Source: Maniola hyperantus
Lineage: Eukaryota; Arthropoda; Insecta; Lepidoptera; Nymphalidae
Direction of reading: 5' to 3'
DNA length: 64,000 bases
Assembly (NCBI RefSeq): GCF_902806685.2
Contig: NC_048546.1
Location: forward strand, 10,868,534 to 10,932,533
Each line of letters begins with the position of its first letter. Position 1 is the first letter of the stretch. The translations under genes were made by a program, and so were the position numbers. Under the pieces are notes generated by a model, which was not told the origin of the DNA, did not search any database, and saw nothing but the letters and a program-made list of their open reading frames with translations. Of this stretch, positions 22,081 through 33,389 are shown in pieces.

Positions 22081-22390
22081 TACAACTTATAAGAGCCGCT
22101 CTGGACACGATGACGTCGAGTCGAGTAAATCTTGCGCGTTGTGTATGCCCAAGCCTTAAAAAAAATTCAAATCATCTCGAACGAGACTACTTACTGGACT
22201 TAATAAAAATGAGGTGTCTATTGAAGTTTGGAACTTTTCTGGCTTTACAAAGTAAGTTATTTTTATTTGTAAATTGTAAGTATAAGTAATATTGACATTG
22301 AAAAGATAAACACCTACACTAGTTCACTCTGCCTACACAGATATTTTTTTAAAGATGAATAATTTTTTTTTTTTATTAAAGTCATGTATA

Positions 22391-22526
22391 CGTCCCACAA
22401 ATTGCTATTGCGCTGGAACCATGTCTCATTAAAATCTAACTACTTACCTACCATCAGCTCGAAACTTTAGTCTAGTGCCGACGTCACTAAAATGGCGGCC
22501 ACGGGCATTAGCAATTTGCGGGACTT
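22391..22526 (+). mobile_element. MITE-3, full copy
   Basis: CGTCCCACAAATTGCTATTG at the left and GCATTAGCAATTTGCGGGAC at the right are inverted. The body shares GCTGGAACCATGTCTCATTA with 11716-11835, and has GACGTCACTAAAATGGCGGC near its right end. Confidence 0.9.
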
Positions 22527-23214
22527 ATACCTTACAATCTAGCAAAAATTTTATTACATTTTAAAATTCTTCTCGAAGTAGGTGATACTTGTAAAAAAGA
22601 AAAAAAAAATTCAAGAACAAAACCAGGTGTGTTGAATATAATGTCGTGATTTGAGCGAATTTGAACTTTATTCGTTGAAGAATATTTATTCGTTCCGAAT
22701 TGTTTCACGGTGTAGAGTTGGACATACAAAAAGTAATGAAGATAAAGTGGTCACGGTGGGAGAAATCCTCGCAGGTGGGTGGGGGCGACATCGATATACT
22801 TCACGACTGCTTGGAGAATTGGAGTGACAGGGTGGGGCATAGATTATAATAAAATAGGCATTAAAACCAGACCCTTTTGCCGTTCTTTCTCTAAAAAGTG
22901 GCTTACCTATAACTGCAAAAAATATGGGAATTTTCTAAAATTTTAGCTAAGTTAAGTTTAATCTTACGTACTTATTGACCCTAAAAGAAACATTAGTTTT
23001 ACTAAATTTATGTTTTTTGGAAATAACTCATAAACTAATTTTTGCAGTAGCTAAGCCGCTTTTAGAAAAAAGGATGGCTAAAATGCATAAATAATATCTA
23101 AGTATAGCGTTATGTACCAAATTTTTACAGTACCTACCTAAGTTATAACTGTAATAAACATTAAATAGAAAACTGGAGAACTAAGTAGGTCGGTACAAAT
23201 GGCTGAAAACTTTA
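22527..23214. other. Unassigned DNA
   Basis: The minus-strand 65-codon frame at 22532-22729 is not supported. A GC-richer patch at 22745-22830 has no recognisable content. Confidence 0.4.
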
Positions 23215-23830
23215 TTAACAAGTTAGTATTTTAATATTTGATCCAAAGAAAAATTCCGTCGACAAAAATCATTGATAGCAAGTGTGGGCAAAAGGTGGAA
23301 ACAGATACATCTTATACGGCTAATAACACGCCAAATTTCAGAAGCTATTAAGTAATAGTAATCGCGATTAAGAGGCTAATAATTAGGAGTAAAAAGATGT
23401 AGCTAAAACAAAATCATACATATCTAACAATAACAAATTGTGCAATTAATGGAGTTAAAGCAAGAAAATTCATAAGCTATTCAAAGAATATACATTGTAC
23501 CTAATCTTGATTAAAAGGCTAATTTTAAAGATGTAGCTTAAAACAAAACTAAACATGTGCATTTTTATCGTATCATCAACGGTCATACTGTGTACTGTGT
23601 ACCATCTAATAAAATTTTAATCTTTGTTCCAAAGACAAAATGCACCTGCTTCGCGGTATGGCGACAAAACACTTCGATTATCCTTTATCACGACGAAAGG
23701 TGGCGGCGGAACAAAACACATCTTATCCTGCAGATAAGGCGGCGAATTCCAGACGGCGTTAATTGGGTAACAGCTTGGAACCTAGATCTAGAGGATTAAA
23801 TAAATTGGGCAATTAATGGAGTTTAAGTAA
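23215..23830. repeat. Diverged direct duplication, with an open frame in copy 2
   Basis: Copy 1 (about 23215-23465) and copy 2 (about 23580-23830) align in order: AAAGGTGG (23292 and 23698), ACATCTTAT (both), a GCTATTAAGT / GCGTTAATTG block, and CAATTAATGGAGTT..AAG at the right ends. Copy 2 is far richer in G and C than copy 1 and contains an 80-codon frame (23557-23799) without a known domain. It may be an old element pair; I cannot name it. Confidence 0.45.
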
Positions 23831-23954
23831 AAGTTTTGTTCTTTGACCTATAAAATACTGAGTTTGAAAAAAGTATTTTATAGATTTAATATTGGTATTT
23901 TCAGTGTGCTAAATGATGTTTATAATTTATTATTTTATTGTTATTTGTACCTTT

Positions 23955-24150
23955 AGATTTTGCCCGCAAATTAGTCCACGTGGATTTAGGGTTTTCGCAA
24001 TTCCCTGGGAATGCCCTTTGTTTACCAGAATAAAAAGTTTATCTCCGGGAGTTGACATTGGTTGAGTAGGTACCTAGTTGAGGCGAAAAAAAGTAAATTA
24101 ACCAACAAACATATACAGTTTCGGATTCATGATCTTAGTGTTGGTGTTAG
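23955..24150 (-). mobile_element. Helitron-like repeat, body B/C, heavily degraded
   Basis: Recognisable from GTCCACGTGGATTTAGGGTT, TTCCCTGGGAATGCCCTTTG and AATTAACCAACAAAC. The terminal ACTAG is gone. Confidence 0.55.
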
Positions 24151-24632
24151 CTGAGGATTTTCAGGATGCGTATATAAACTAATATGAGGCTTTTATTTAT
24201 TAGAAGCTTTTGGTATCGCTGACAATAAACGTAATGTTGATCTGCCTAATCATTTGAAAGTCTACAGGAATAAAAAAATTAAACGTAGGTATTCATACTT
24301 ACGATAGGTATCTATTAACTTTTGATCTACTTAATTTTAGTTTTGCGTACAACCAAATATAAGCTTTAGAATTATTCATTATTCCTCAAACAGGAAGACT
24401 AACTTTCTTTAAGGGTCAAGGTTGTATTGTAAGAATAATGTTTCACCTATTTTCCCTCCAAAATGATATCAAAGTGAGAAACGTAGGGCCGATAATATCT
24501 GACTGTGATTTAATGCGGCGCCTTGACTAAGAAACCGTAAAGATTATCTCGCCTTGCTAATGGCTGCCTAATTAATTATTAAACTATAGTACCGCTTCTG
24601 CTTTTTGCCTTGTTCCATTTTTCGTCATAATA

Positions 24633-24828
24633 TGAGGAAAGTTGTCTGACTGACTGATCTATCAACGCACCCTCAAACTACTCGACAAAAGTGCAGGGCA
24701 TGCAGATAGCTATTATGACGTAGGCATCCGCTAAAAAAGGATTTCTAAAAATTCAACCCCTAAGGGGGTTAAATAGGGTTTAGAAATTTGTTTTGTCCAG
24801 GCGGACGAAGTCGCAGGCATAAGCTAGT
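24633..24828 (+). mobile_element. Helitron-like repeat, body A
   Basis: TCTGACTGACTGATCTATCA to GCGGACGAAGTCGCAGGCAT and CTAGT at 24824-24828. A short deletion removes part of the GGATCGGGCTGAAATTTGG block. Confidence 0.85.
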
Positions 24829-25655
24829 TCAGTATAAGAGTTATTTAGGAAGATTATTGTCCTTGCTTCATCATTTCTAATTCTGTCATGTCTATATCCT
24901 CTTCTTATCTACAATTATTGTGGAATTGTAATTAAATCTGTTAATTTAATTGATTGCATGATGCAAAAATATTATTATTATGAATATATTATTATGAAGC
25001 TTAAATTCTATCAATATTGGTGAGATGTAAAATATCATTCTAAGGATATATAGTTATACTTGAGATCTCTATCTGTAAATATTTTGTTTGCGTCTAGGTA
25101 AAGTTATAAACATTGATGTCGAATATTGTCGAAACCATCCCCTTGTTATAAATACCTATCTACTTAAAACAGATACCGCTGACGTATTAGGCATCTCCAC
25201 TTAGGATTTAATGTTTGGAATCTTCGCAAAAGTAATGCCACATTTAATCAAATTAAAGGGTTAAATAAAACCGAACGATCCCATACCGACTATTAATCAT
25301 TTAGGAAACGTTAAGAGAGGAAAATTTATGAGGATCTTTAATAAAATGAAATAGGAAATTTTGACAAAGACTAACGACAACGTAAAGCGAAGCGTATTTC
25401 GAGAGGATAAGGTTGTTTTTTGTGATGTAGAGTTTTATGTAAAAATGTAACGTTGAAGCACAGCTTATACGTAAGCTGGGAGTAATCTTTGTGCCGGTAT
25501 TTAGTTTAGTGACCGTAAAGTACAGCGACTGCTGACTGGTGGATGATGGCAAAAAGATAAATCTGGGAATGTACTATTTGAAATGAGGTCGCATTTTCGT
25601 TAGAAATATTTTGGTAATGTCTTCTAGCTATTCAGGTATTTATATCTGGGGTATA

Positions 25656-25964
25656 AAGGTGCTGATAAACTTGAGCATTCACTTGTAACAGAACATCGAG
25701 CATTCGCCGTTTTTATTTTTGTCGAACTGAACAACGAGCCGAGCCAAGTATAGAGCCAAATATTGCTACGAACATCTTGAGCATTCTAGCGAATGCTCGT
25801 CTATTCTTCATGAAGATGTCAGACTTGACAGTCGCTTGTGCTCGCTAGAATGCTCGCCAGAACGCTCGATAGAATGCTCGCTAAAATGTTCTCGTATTTT
25901 TCTGTGATGTAACATTCGCACGAATGCTCATTACAAGTGAATGCTCAAGTTTATCAGCACCTTT
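25656..25964. mobile_element. TA-flanked MITE with about 33-bp perfect TIRs and GAATGCTC motif
   Basis: Left end AAGGTGCTGATAAACTTGAG..CATTCACTTGTAA is matched exactly by its reverse complement at the right end. TA lies on both sides, as for Tc1/mariner insertions. The interior repeats GAATGCTC / GAGCATTC about nine times, in both orientations and often preceded by CTA or CTC. Subterminal repeats of this kind in other transposons are transposase-binding sites. No transposase frame is present, so the element is non-autonomous. The perfect ends imply a young insertion. Confidence 0.9.
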
Positions 25965-25973
25965 ACACTAAGG

Positions 25974-26190
25974 ACTAGATCATAGATGATGCCCGCGATT
26001 CCGTTTGTGTGGATTTAGGGTTTCAAAAACCCGTGGGAACTCTTTGATTTTCCCGACAAAAAGTAGCCTATGTCTGTTTGTCTGGAATGCAAGCTATCTC
26101 TATACCAAATTTCATCAAAATCAATTATACTAATGGGCCGTGAAAAACTAGTAGACAGATGGACACTTTCTCATAATAATTATAATAGGT
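25974..26190 (-). mobile_element. Helitron-like repeat, body B
   Basis: ACTAGATCATAGATGATGCCC at the left, then AAAACCCGTGGGAACTCTTT, TGCAAGCTATCTCTATACCA and TGGGCCGTGAAAAACTAG. It lies only 10 bp from the preceding MITE. Confidence 0.8.
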
Positions 26191-26321
26191 ATAAAAAGTT
26201 TTACGATCAGTATGGAAGTATGGATATGTATTTTGGCTTTTTAAGTTGATTTTACAATGTGGTAGGTATAATATTATTATCGTTTATTATCAGTTTTCAG
26301 TAAGCTAATCATACACATCTT

Positions 26322-26447
26322 AAATATATAAAAGGAAAAGGTGACTGACTAACTGACTGACTGACTGACTGATCTATCAATGCACAGCTCAAACTACTGG
26401 ACGGATCGGGCTAAAATTTTGCATGCAGATAGCTATTATAATGACGG
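26322..26447 (+). mobile_element. Helitron-like repeat, body A, left half
   Basis: AATATATAAAAGGAAAAGGT, (GACT)n and CTGGACGGATCGGGCTAAAA; it breaks off at ATTATAATGACG, where a GGTTCCGTACC repeat begins without a gap. Confidence 0.85.
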
Positions 26448-26645
26448 TTCCGTACTACAGTCGTAATTTTCGACATTTTGCACGATAATTAAAAAACTAT
26501 GATGCATAAAAATAAATAAAAATCTGTTTTAGAATGTACAGGTAAAGACCTTTCATGTGATGGGTATCATATGACTATCACTTGATATAGTTATCTCACT
26601 TCGAAAGTTATAAGGGTTCCGTTTTTCTTTTTGAGGTACGGAACT
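26448..26645 (-). repeat. GGTTCCGTACC dispersed repeat
   Basis: GTTCCGTACTACAGTCGTAA, CGACATTTTGCACGATAATT, TTATAAGGGTTCCGTTTTTC and GAGGTACGGAACTC. It is fused directly to the broken body A copy. Confidence 0.8.
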
Positions 26646-26894
26646 CTAAAAATAGCCCGTAAATTTATGAGGCCATACAGGAAATCATTACGCCTGTCTG
26701 TGACAAACGACAAACTTTGTACTTAGTACAAGAGACTAACTAAAGTGAAATAAGAATCAATTCTGGAGCAGTTATAGCTTCAGTTCACAGAAAAGAAAAT
26801 TGTGTGGCAAAATTTAAACTTCGCAAAACGTACAGCGAGTAAGTACCTACTTTGTTTCATTTACGAGTATACCTAAACAACGGAACAGTATAAA

Positions 26895-27122
26895 ATTAAA
26901 ATAAAGCATCTGACTTTTCAACGACCGTTGCGTAAGTAGGTCACTCGGAGTCAATGGACATTGACCCGAATTTTGCACGTTATACATTGCGGTTTTCAAA
27001 AATACTAAAACACTAAAACTACACAATGAGGCAAATGGTTATTGGTATCGGATTGTGTTTAGGTAGTATAACAATAACGTTAAGTTTTTGCTAGCGTTCT
27101 GGTTACATCCGGTATAAAACTG
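26895..27122. repeat. Dispersed repeat, copy 1 of a pair
   Basis: Shares ACGTTGCGTAAGTAGGNCAC, CACTCGGAG, GAGTTTTGCACGTT-type blocks, AATGAGGCAAATGGTTATTG and GCGTTCTGGTTACA with 30090-30325. The shared right edge ..TTACACCCTGTAT looks like a transposon terminus. The family is not identified. Confidence 0.8.
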
Positions 27123-27365
27123 AAATCTTGGGACCTCAATGTCTACCGGGCTTCTAAGTCTGTGACTTGTGGAAAATTAAAGATAGGTATTCCAAAATAA
27201 GGAACAGAAAAAGAGAAACAATTTCGCTTTATGTCTTCCGCCCCGCATTATGAAAATGAAGTTTTTAACCTTGGCGGCTGGCGCCACGCTGATTTTATTT
27301 GTACATCTCTTAAGAGGCAACGCACACACAAGACTTTTAACATTCGCGATCAGCGTCTTTGCAAT

Positions 27366-27541
27366 CGTTTTTTTTTTTAAAGAATATTAGCCATGTTAAA
27401 TGACTAATATTCCCCATTCCTCTCCAACTAAGCGTCAAGCTTGTGCTAGGAGTAGGTGCGACAATAGTGCAACGGGCGGGGTTAGAACCTTCAACCTTTC
27501 GGTTTTCAGTCCACTCCTTTACCCGTTGAGCTATTGAGGCT
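27366..27541 (-). mobile_element. SINE-3 (tRNA-related)
   Basis: On the minus strand: GCCTCAATAGCTCAACGGGT (A-box region), GTCGACGGTTCAAACC-like B box (here AAGGTTCTAACCCCGCC), CCGTTGCACTATTGTCGCAC, TCCTAGCACAAGCTTGACGC and ATTAGTCATTTAACATGGCT, ending in a T/A-rich tail at 27366-27378. Copies also at 50366 and 57342. Confidence 0.85.
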
Positions 27542-28990
27542 ATTTGACCAATAGGGTGCCTGTCCACTGAGGTGGAGCGGAGTAGAAATGTGTTGGGCAA
27601 ATCAATCAGATATTGGTAGATGACGTAATAATTTTATTCCGTCATCTGACAACAATTTAATTGGTCGACTTTATACATCTCCGCTTCACTTCAGTGGCCA
27701 GGTAGCTTTTAGGGGAATTTTCAAGTCAAGCGTCTGTGGCCTCAAATATTTAATTAAAATTAGACTAGAGGTACGTAGGTACCTACCTACTAAATTCAAT
27801 ATCATAAAGTAATAAGTAGGTAATCATCATGATCATGATCATGCGCAAGCGTGCCGCGTCCATGATGAGCTATTAAGTAGTACCAACACTCATCTCAGTG
27901 CTTTGGCCATGAAACTGGCATTGTAAATTGTTAAGTTTAGCTTTAATTTAGTAGGATTTGTTGTTAAGTTAAGCTAGTAATAAGTACTAACACACAATTA
28001 TGGGTATATGCCTGAAATAAAAGTTTATTTATTTAATTTATTTATTAATTAAATATCACTTTAAATACGTGTCCGGGATCAAACCCCGGACCCTCAAACT
28101 GAAGATTGTTCTTTATTTCAAACTTGAAGTTATTAAAAATTCACCCACAGCTATGAGTCACCAAAAAGTGATCAAATCGTCGATCGCGGATACAAAAGTG
28201 TCATGTGTGCGGTGGGCCCTAATACATTTTTTTAGAACCACTCGGATGGATGTGAGATGAAATGATAACAATAATGTTTGGGAGTTCTTTGGGATCAATT
28301 TTCTTTTTTACGTACATAATAAAATTATTATTATGTTGAAGATAACATGAACTGAGTTTAATATACGTTAGCTTCCTAATATTGGAATCTGTATAATATA
28401 AACTATATTTATATACGAGTATCTATACCTAATCTATAACTTACTCACTAGTCCACTCGGAGAGTCATCAAATTAAAAAAATCAGAAATATTTATGATAT
28501 TCAGTTCAGTGGTTCCATTAAAAAAACTGACGTTACAGGAAGTGACTACTAACTAGTGGCTAGAATGAGGATGATTGCACTGAATTGCATGGGAAATGAA
28601 GAGCCGCTGCAATTAAAAATTGCCATTACGGCGCGTTGAAGCTATACCAAAAATGTTGGAAAAATAAAAATATTTGCAGAACTACTTACTGACTTTAACC
28701 CTCGCGTATTAAGTTTAGCGAAAAAAAACGTGGTGCTCACACACTGCAGTATAATTATAGTTTTAGAGACGTAGCTCAATTTTTTCTGAATTTCTCAAAA
28801 TCCTTCCCTAGTGCACCCGTACCCGTAAGTACTGTGGGTCCAAGTTTATGTTGTGCGTGGTCTGTCTGTCATTCAGTCACGATCATATTTTATGTAAATA
28901 TAAAAAATAGATACGACGTAGGTACGTTCTCCCAGAGAAACTGTCAAGTGGTGGATCCGTTCAACCCGTTCAAGTTTAAACTCTTTTTGA
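27542..28990. other. Interval without a supported gene
   Basis: Contains ATCATGATCATGATCATG near 27826-27843 and a 63-codon frame at 28069-28260 whose start (GTGTCCGGGATCAAACCCCG) resembles a decayed SINE B box. Otherwise unassigned. Confidence 0.4.
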
Positions 28991-29528
28991 AATTGGGTAT
29001 TTGACAACATCAAAAATAAATTATTTCTCAGTGATTATTTTAATAATAGAGGAACTTCCAAAATACGTAAAATCCACGTCCTTTGTTTGCTTTAAGTGTA
29101 ATAACTATTTTAAATTATCGATTGAACTAAAAAAGTACGTCATTATGATGTGACGTCACATTTCAGTATTTAATAGAATATCCCATATTAAGTGCGAGTT
29201 TTGACATTTGATAAAAAGTTACTGATTTTACTAGTCTGTTGTCAAATACAGTGGCATACCTTCATTTCTTGTCAGCAACAGGTAAACTGTTCCAACCCCA
29301 GTGCGCGTGGACACCTATATAAAAAGTGTAGTTGTTAGTGAAGTACAAATACTCTCCCACACTCGTCTAGGAATTTTTCTAATTACACACAAGTTCAAAC
29401 AACTGCATACAGCTTGTATGAAGTAGCTAATTGTAATTGCGCACTACATTAATAACGTTATATACCTATATTTTTTTTTTCAAAAAGATAAAAGTGCAGA
29501 GTGGCTTTTACGGTAGGTATATTTTTGC

Positions 29529-29577
29529 ATCATCATCATCATCATCATGATTAACCCATTGCGGCCCACTACTAAGC
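29529..29577 (-). mobile_element. SINE-1 tail fused to MITE-2
   Basis: (CAT)n followed by GATTAACCCATTGCGGCCCA, which is the 3' end of SINE-1. The next bases, from 29578, are the inner part of MITE-2. Confidence 0.75.
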
Positions 29578-29711
29578 AATCGGGGTCGGATCGCCCCGCA
29601 CATCCGCACAGCCCCGCGCTATCCCGGTGCGGGCGAGCGTGGATGACGTGCGGGTGTGCCCCCCCCTCCCCCCTCCTCATACCCCGATTGCTATCCCTGT
29701 CGCGCACTATA
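29578..29711. mobile_element. MITE-2, left end truncated
   Basis: CAATCGGGGTCGGATCGCCC to CCCCGATTGCTATCCCTGTC and GCGCACTATAG. The inner dyad CCCCGCGCTATCCCGGTGCGG and a CCCCCCCCTCCCCCCTCC run are present. The outer 20 bp at the left are missing, replaced by SINE sequence. Confidence 0.85.
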
Positions 29712-29883
29712 GCAATGAAATGATTTATACTCCCAATATCACGGCACTCAGTGTCAGATGGGCTGAATAAAATTACTCTACGAGAAATATTACCCGCCTT
29801 AACTAAGACTTGCCATTGGACGGTTTGACGTTTAATTTAGCTCGTAGTTAATACCTGTCTATTAATTATTATATCTAAGGAAT

Positions 29884-29946
29884 ATGAATGAGAAGATCCG
29901 TAGGAGAACCAGAGTGGCCGACGTAGCTAAACGGGTTGGAAGACTA
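29884..29946 (+). mobile_element. RTE-type LINE fragment
   Basis: ATGAATGAGAAGATCCGTAGG and the following bases encode NEKIRRRTRVADVAKRVGRL, matching the RRTRVTDIAQRV block of the copy at 18228-18553. It stops abruptly on both sides. Confidence 0.7.
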
Positions 29947-30089
29947 TGAAATTCAGGCTGTACGTGTATGAAACCAGAACACTGGCAAAAACGAAGACAG
30001 GTGATAGTACTGATGATTACTGATATGATACCACAAAAAAAATGAGAAGAAAATATCCTACAATTTTGTAAAAGTTCACGATATATTGT

Positions 30090-30325
30090 AAATAAAACAT
30101 TTGACTGACGCTAGAGATCAACGAACGTTGCGTAAGTAGGCCACTCGGAGCCCATTCCGCGTCGTAGGTGTGGCATTGACTCGAGTTTTGCACGTTAAAC
30201 ATAGCGGGTTTGATAAATATGATACTAAAACTACAAAATGAGGCAAATGGTTATTGATATTGAATAGTATTTAGGTAGTAAAAATAACGCTAAGTGTTTG
30301 CTGGCGTTCTGGTTACACCCTGTAT
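30090..30325. repeat. Dispersed repeat, copy 2 of a pair
   Basis: Partner of 26895-27122. This copy has an extra GGAGCCCATTCCGCGTCGTA block and the cleaner right edge CTGGTTACACCCTGTATACC. Confidence 0.8.
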
Positions 30326-30434
30326 ACCTATGCGTGGACGAAGGCTGAAATGAATTTTCGCCTGGTAATTAGGTACCTACCTACCTAGCCACAAATCGAA
30401 GTCCCAATCTAGGCCTAGTTTTAATTTATATATA

Positions 30435-30667
30435 ACTAGCTTATGCTCGCGACTTCGTCCGCGTGGACTACACAAATTTCAAACTCCTATTTCACCCCCT
30501 TAAGGGTTGAATTTTCAAAAATCCTTTCTTAGCGGATGCCTACGTCATAATAGCTATCTGCATGCCAAATTTCAGCCCGATCCGTCCAGTAGTTTGAGCT
30601 GTGCGTTGATAGATCAGTCAGTCAGTCAGTCAGTCAGTCAGTCACCTTTTCCCTTTATATATATAGA
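30435..30667 (-). mobile_element. Helitron-like repeat, body A, full copy
   Basis: ACTAGCTTATGCTCGCGACT, CGTCCGCGTGGACTACACAA, AATCCTTTCTTAGCGGATGC, (CAGT)n at about 30617-30645, ending CCTTTTCCCTTTATATATAT. One of the best preserved copies. Confidence 0.9.
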
Positions 30668-31088
30668 AGATTTAATAAATTTAAAACATTAATTTAGTAC
30701 TGAACATTCAATATAGGTAAATATTCAATGTGGCAACGCCACCCAATGTTCAAAATAAAAAAAATAGATTTTGATAGATAACCGTCCCAAAACCAAAACA
30801 TTTTCCCTTCATATCATTTGATCCCATAAGATTGCATTTCCGTGTCTTTTCGTCATTTATTAGGGAGCATCTAGCTCTGACGTTGTAAGGGGTGTTTTGA
30901 TACTTTTGGTACGTTTGAGGGTGTATCTTGAGGGCTAAGTGCATCCCCTAAAGTCGTTAATCTTCACAGCGTTTAGTTATTATTAACTTTGTGAGTTATG
31001 GAAGTTGAAAGATAACATTTTTTATATGTAATTTTGATTTTGAATGACGATACAGTGTATATAGAAGCCTGCTAAGTGCTAACCATAA

Positions 31089-31222
31089 ACACCGGCACCA
31101 AAAAGTATTCTTATGGAACTATATTAACTCTTGTATACATAACATATTCGGTAATAAATTAAATTATTTTTAATTTTTAGTGTTTGTGTATTGAAGTCGG
31201 TTTTTTTTTTGTAAAATTTTTT
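31089..31222. repeat. Single arm of the 45.4-kb inverted repeat family
   Basis: ACACCGGCACCAAAAAGTAT, ATTCTTATGGAACTATATTA, TACATAACATATTCGGTAAT and AGTGTTTGTGTATTGAAGTC correspond to the right arm at 45608-45753. Confidence 0.85.
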
Positions 31223-31270
31223 TTTGCAATTTATGGAGCAATTTATATATTTTATCATCGACAATTTATA

Positions 31271-31494
31271 GATCCATACTGATATTATAAATGCGAAAGT
31301 GTGTCTGTCTGTCTGTCTGTCTGCTAGCTTTTCACGGCTCAGCCGTTCAACCGATTTTGACGAAATTTGGTACAGAGATAGTTTGTATCCCGGGGAAGGA
31401 CATAGGCTACTTTTAATCCCGGAAAATTTAAGAGTTCCTACGGGATTTTCAAAAATCTAAATCCACGCGGACTAAGTCGCGGGCATCATCTAGT
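31271..31494 (+). mobile_element. Helitron-like repeat, body B, full copy
   Basis: TCCATACTGATATTATAAATG, GCGAAAGTGTG, (GTCT)n, TTGACGAAATTTGGTACAGAG and ATCCCGGAAAATTTAAGAGT, to GCGGACTAAGTCGCGGGCAT and CTAGT at 31490-31494. Confidence 0.9.
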
Positions 31495-31830
31495 ATTCAA
31501 TATCGCCACAATAAATTGCGAAGGCATTACCAGATACATTGTAAATTAATCGGCAAGCACAGACAGATTATACCAATTTATTATCGCATTTAAACGAGAT
31601 ATGAATTCCACTTGCTGGTATAATTAGTCGACGAGACATCTCTTCCCAGAAGTCCCGGCGTCTCCTTGAATAAAATAATATGAAATATGTGTCAGGGAAA
31701 GTCATTGAGCTAGACAATGGAGTAGCAGACCTCATATTAAGGAGTTTAGGGGTTCGAAGGATAGGAAGGAAGCTGCATCTGACCGCCTTCGATGGAGAAG
31801 TTTGCTTGAACTTACCCATAAGCTGATTAA

Positions 31831-32015
31831 TTTTTTTTATACGAATGGCGAGCATACAAACAGGCGGGTCACCTAATGTTAAGAGATTACCGCCGCCCAG
31901 GAACCACCAATGCGTTGCCGGCCTTTCAGGAATTTGTTGGTCCGCCCCTTGAGTAATCCCATGCTGAAATCTAATGGGAACACCGCCGAAGGAAGTTGAT
32001 TCCACAGTTTGCATT
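31831..32015 (-). mobile_element. CR1-like LINE 3' end
   Basis: Minus strand: GCAAACTGTGGAATCAACTT then a frame giving LWNQLPSAVFP and a GLLKGRTNKFLKGRQR-like run. Next come GGCGGTAATCTCTTAACATT, AGGTGACCCGCCTGTTTG and an A-rich end at 31831-31838. The same C-terminus and 3' UTR occur in the plus-strand copy ending at 44710. Strongly 5'-truncated. Confidence 0.8.
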
Positions 32016-32356
32016 ATTGAGATTAGAGAGTAAGATTTTGATGATTTTGTACTATGTGTCCTAACTTACGAAGCGACATAGTCACTAAAGTGACTAAGCT
32101 TCCAAATAAAGAGAAAAAAAGCCAAGGCCCCTTATATGTGGTGCTTTGATGGTGATGATGATGACTACATTATATTATAGTAACAGATGTAGCTCAGCGC
32201 CAATTTATTGAATGTCAAATATCATGGACTGGTGAAGTTATATACATAAGTTAGGTTGAGTCCATTTTGCAGAAGATTGCTGTTCTATTAACAGTTAATA
32301 ACAACTCTCTGGACAAAGTATTTTAATGTTTGGGGTTTGCGTACTAGTTTACACTC

Positions 32357-32523
32357 ATGCCGTTTGTGCGAGAATTGAATGATTTTAAAGAAATTCATTC
32401 AATGCGCGCGATGCTGCCGAATCTTTTTGTTGCAGTCACGTGCATTTTCAGTATTGCGTTGTGTCGTGCGTGCGCCTATTGCAGCTTTAGTAGCTTTGAG
32501 CTAGCTGATGCAGGAACCGTGAG
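32357..32523 (+). CDS. Candidate signal-peptide exon (weak)
   Basis: An open frame from 32357 includes an ATG at 32402 followed by about 20 hydrophobic residues (LPNLFVAVTCIFSIALCRAC), which looks like a signal peptide. It reaches a good donor-like sequence, AGGAACC|GTGAGT, at 32520. No downstream exon was found, a decayed SINE-1 starts right after it, and I recognise no family. It may be a first exon of an unplaced gene, or chance. Seen: the frame, the hydrophobic run and the GTGAGT. Inferred: that it is an exon. Confidence 0.2.
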
Positions 32524-32818
32524 TGGGCCGCAGCCTGCTATTAGTTAGGTCAGGGGTTCGATCCCGGGCACGCACCTCTACCTTTTCTGAGTTAAGTATG
32601 TGCATTTTAAGTAATTGAATTTCACTTAAGCACTTTAATATTGAAGGAAAACATCGTGAAGAAACCTGCATGCCTGAGAGTTCCCTATTATTTTCTCAAA
32701 GGTGTGTGAACTTTTCCAATCCGCACTTGGCAGCGTGGTGTTTTATGGCCAAACCCTTATCATTCTAAGAGGAGACCCGTACTCAGTAGTGAGCTGGCGA
32801 AGGGTTAATGATGAGAGC
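32524..32818 (+). mobile_element. SINE-1 (tRNA-related), damaged head
   Basis: B box GGGGTTCGATCCCGGGCACG is intact, followed by TTGAAGGAAAACATCGTGAA, GAAACCTGCATGCCTGAGAG, AAAGGTGTGTGAACTTTTCC and GGAGACCCGTACTCAGTAGT. The A-box half of the head is scrambled. Confidence 0.85.
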
Positions 32819-33139
32819 CGTATACCTACATGTTACCCCCAACCAATGTTACCTTGCATAGTAGCACATTTTAATAAATTCCAATGTTAAAATTGTGTGG
32901 TTTGAAGCAAAAACCAAAAAAACAGCTGATACGTGACCCAAATAGGTAGTTGCTGCGTGAGCACTAAATTGTGTGCTATAGGAACGCTAGAAAATAAAAC
33001 TAAACCGTACAGTGTACACAAGGTGTATATTCAAAGATAGATACATGGAACAAACTTTGACCGAGCAAAGCGAGGTATCTGAGTCTACTTTTTGCATTTG
33101 TCCGTCCGTCCGTCGCGTCTGTTTTATTATCTTCTGAAT

Positions 33140-33385
33140 CAACGTACATCACCATAATCATTATCACTCATAGACCGACACTCTCTTGCCACTACACTGG
33201 CTAAGTGCGGATTGACAGACTCCACAAATCTTTGACAATATTATATGGAGAATTCTCAGGTATGTAGATTTTCTGTGGATGTTTTCCTTCACCGTTTTTA
33301 AGCAAGTGATATTGAATAGCTTTTAAAACACCCAAAACTTCAAAACAGAGGTACCCAGGATTATATCCTAGACCACAAAATATGA
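33140..33385 (-). mobile_element. SINE-1, old decayed copy
   Basis: TAAGTGCGGATTGACAGACT, GAATTCTCAGGTATGTAGAT, GATGTTTTCCTTCACCGTTT and AAGCAAGTGATATTGAATAG follow the SINE-1 order on the minus strand with many substitutions. Confidence 0.65.
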
Positions 33386-33389
33386 AAAG

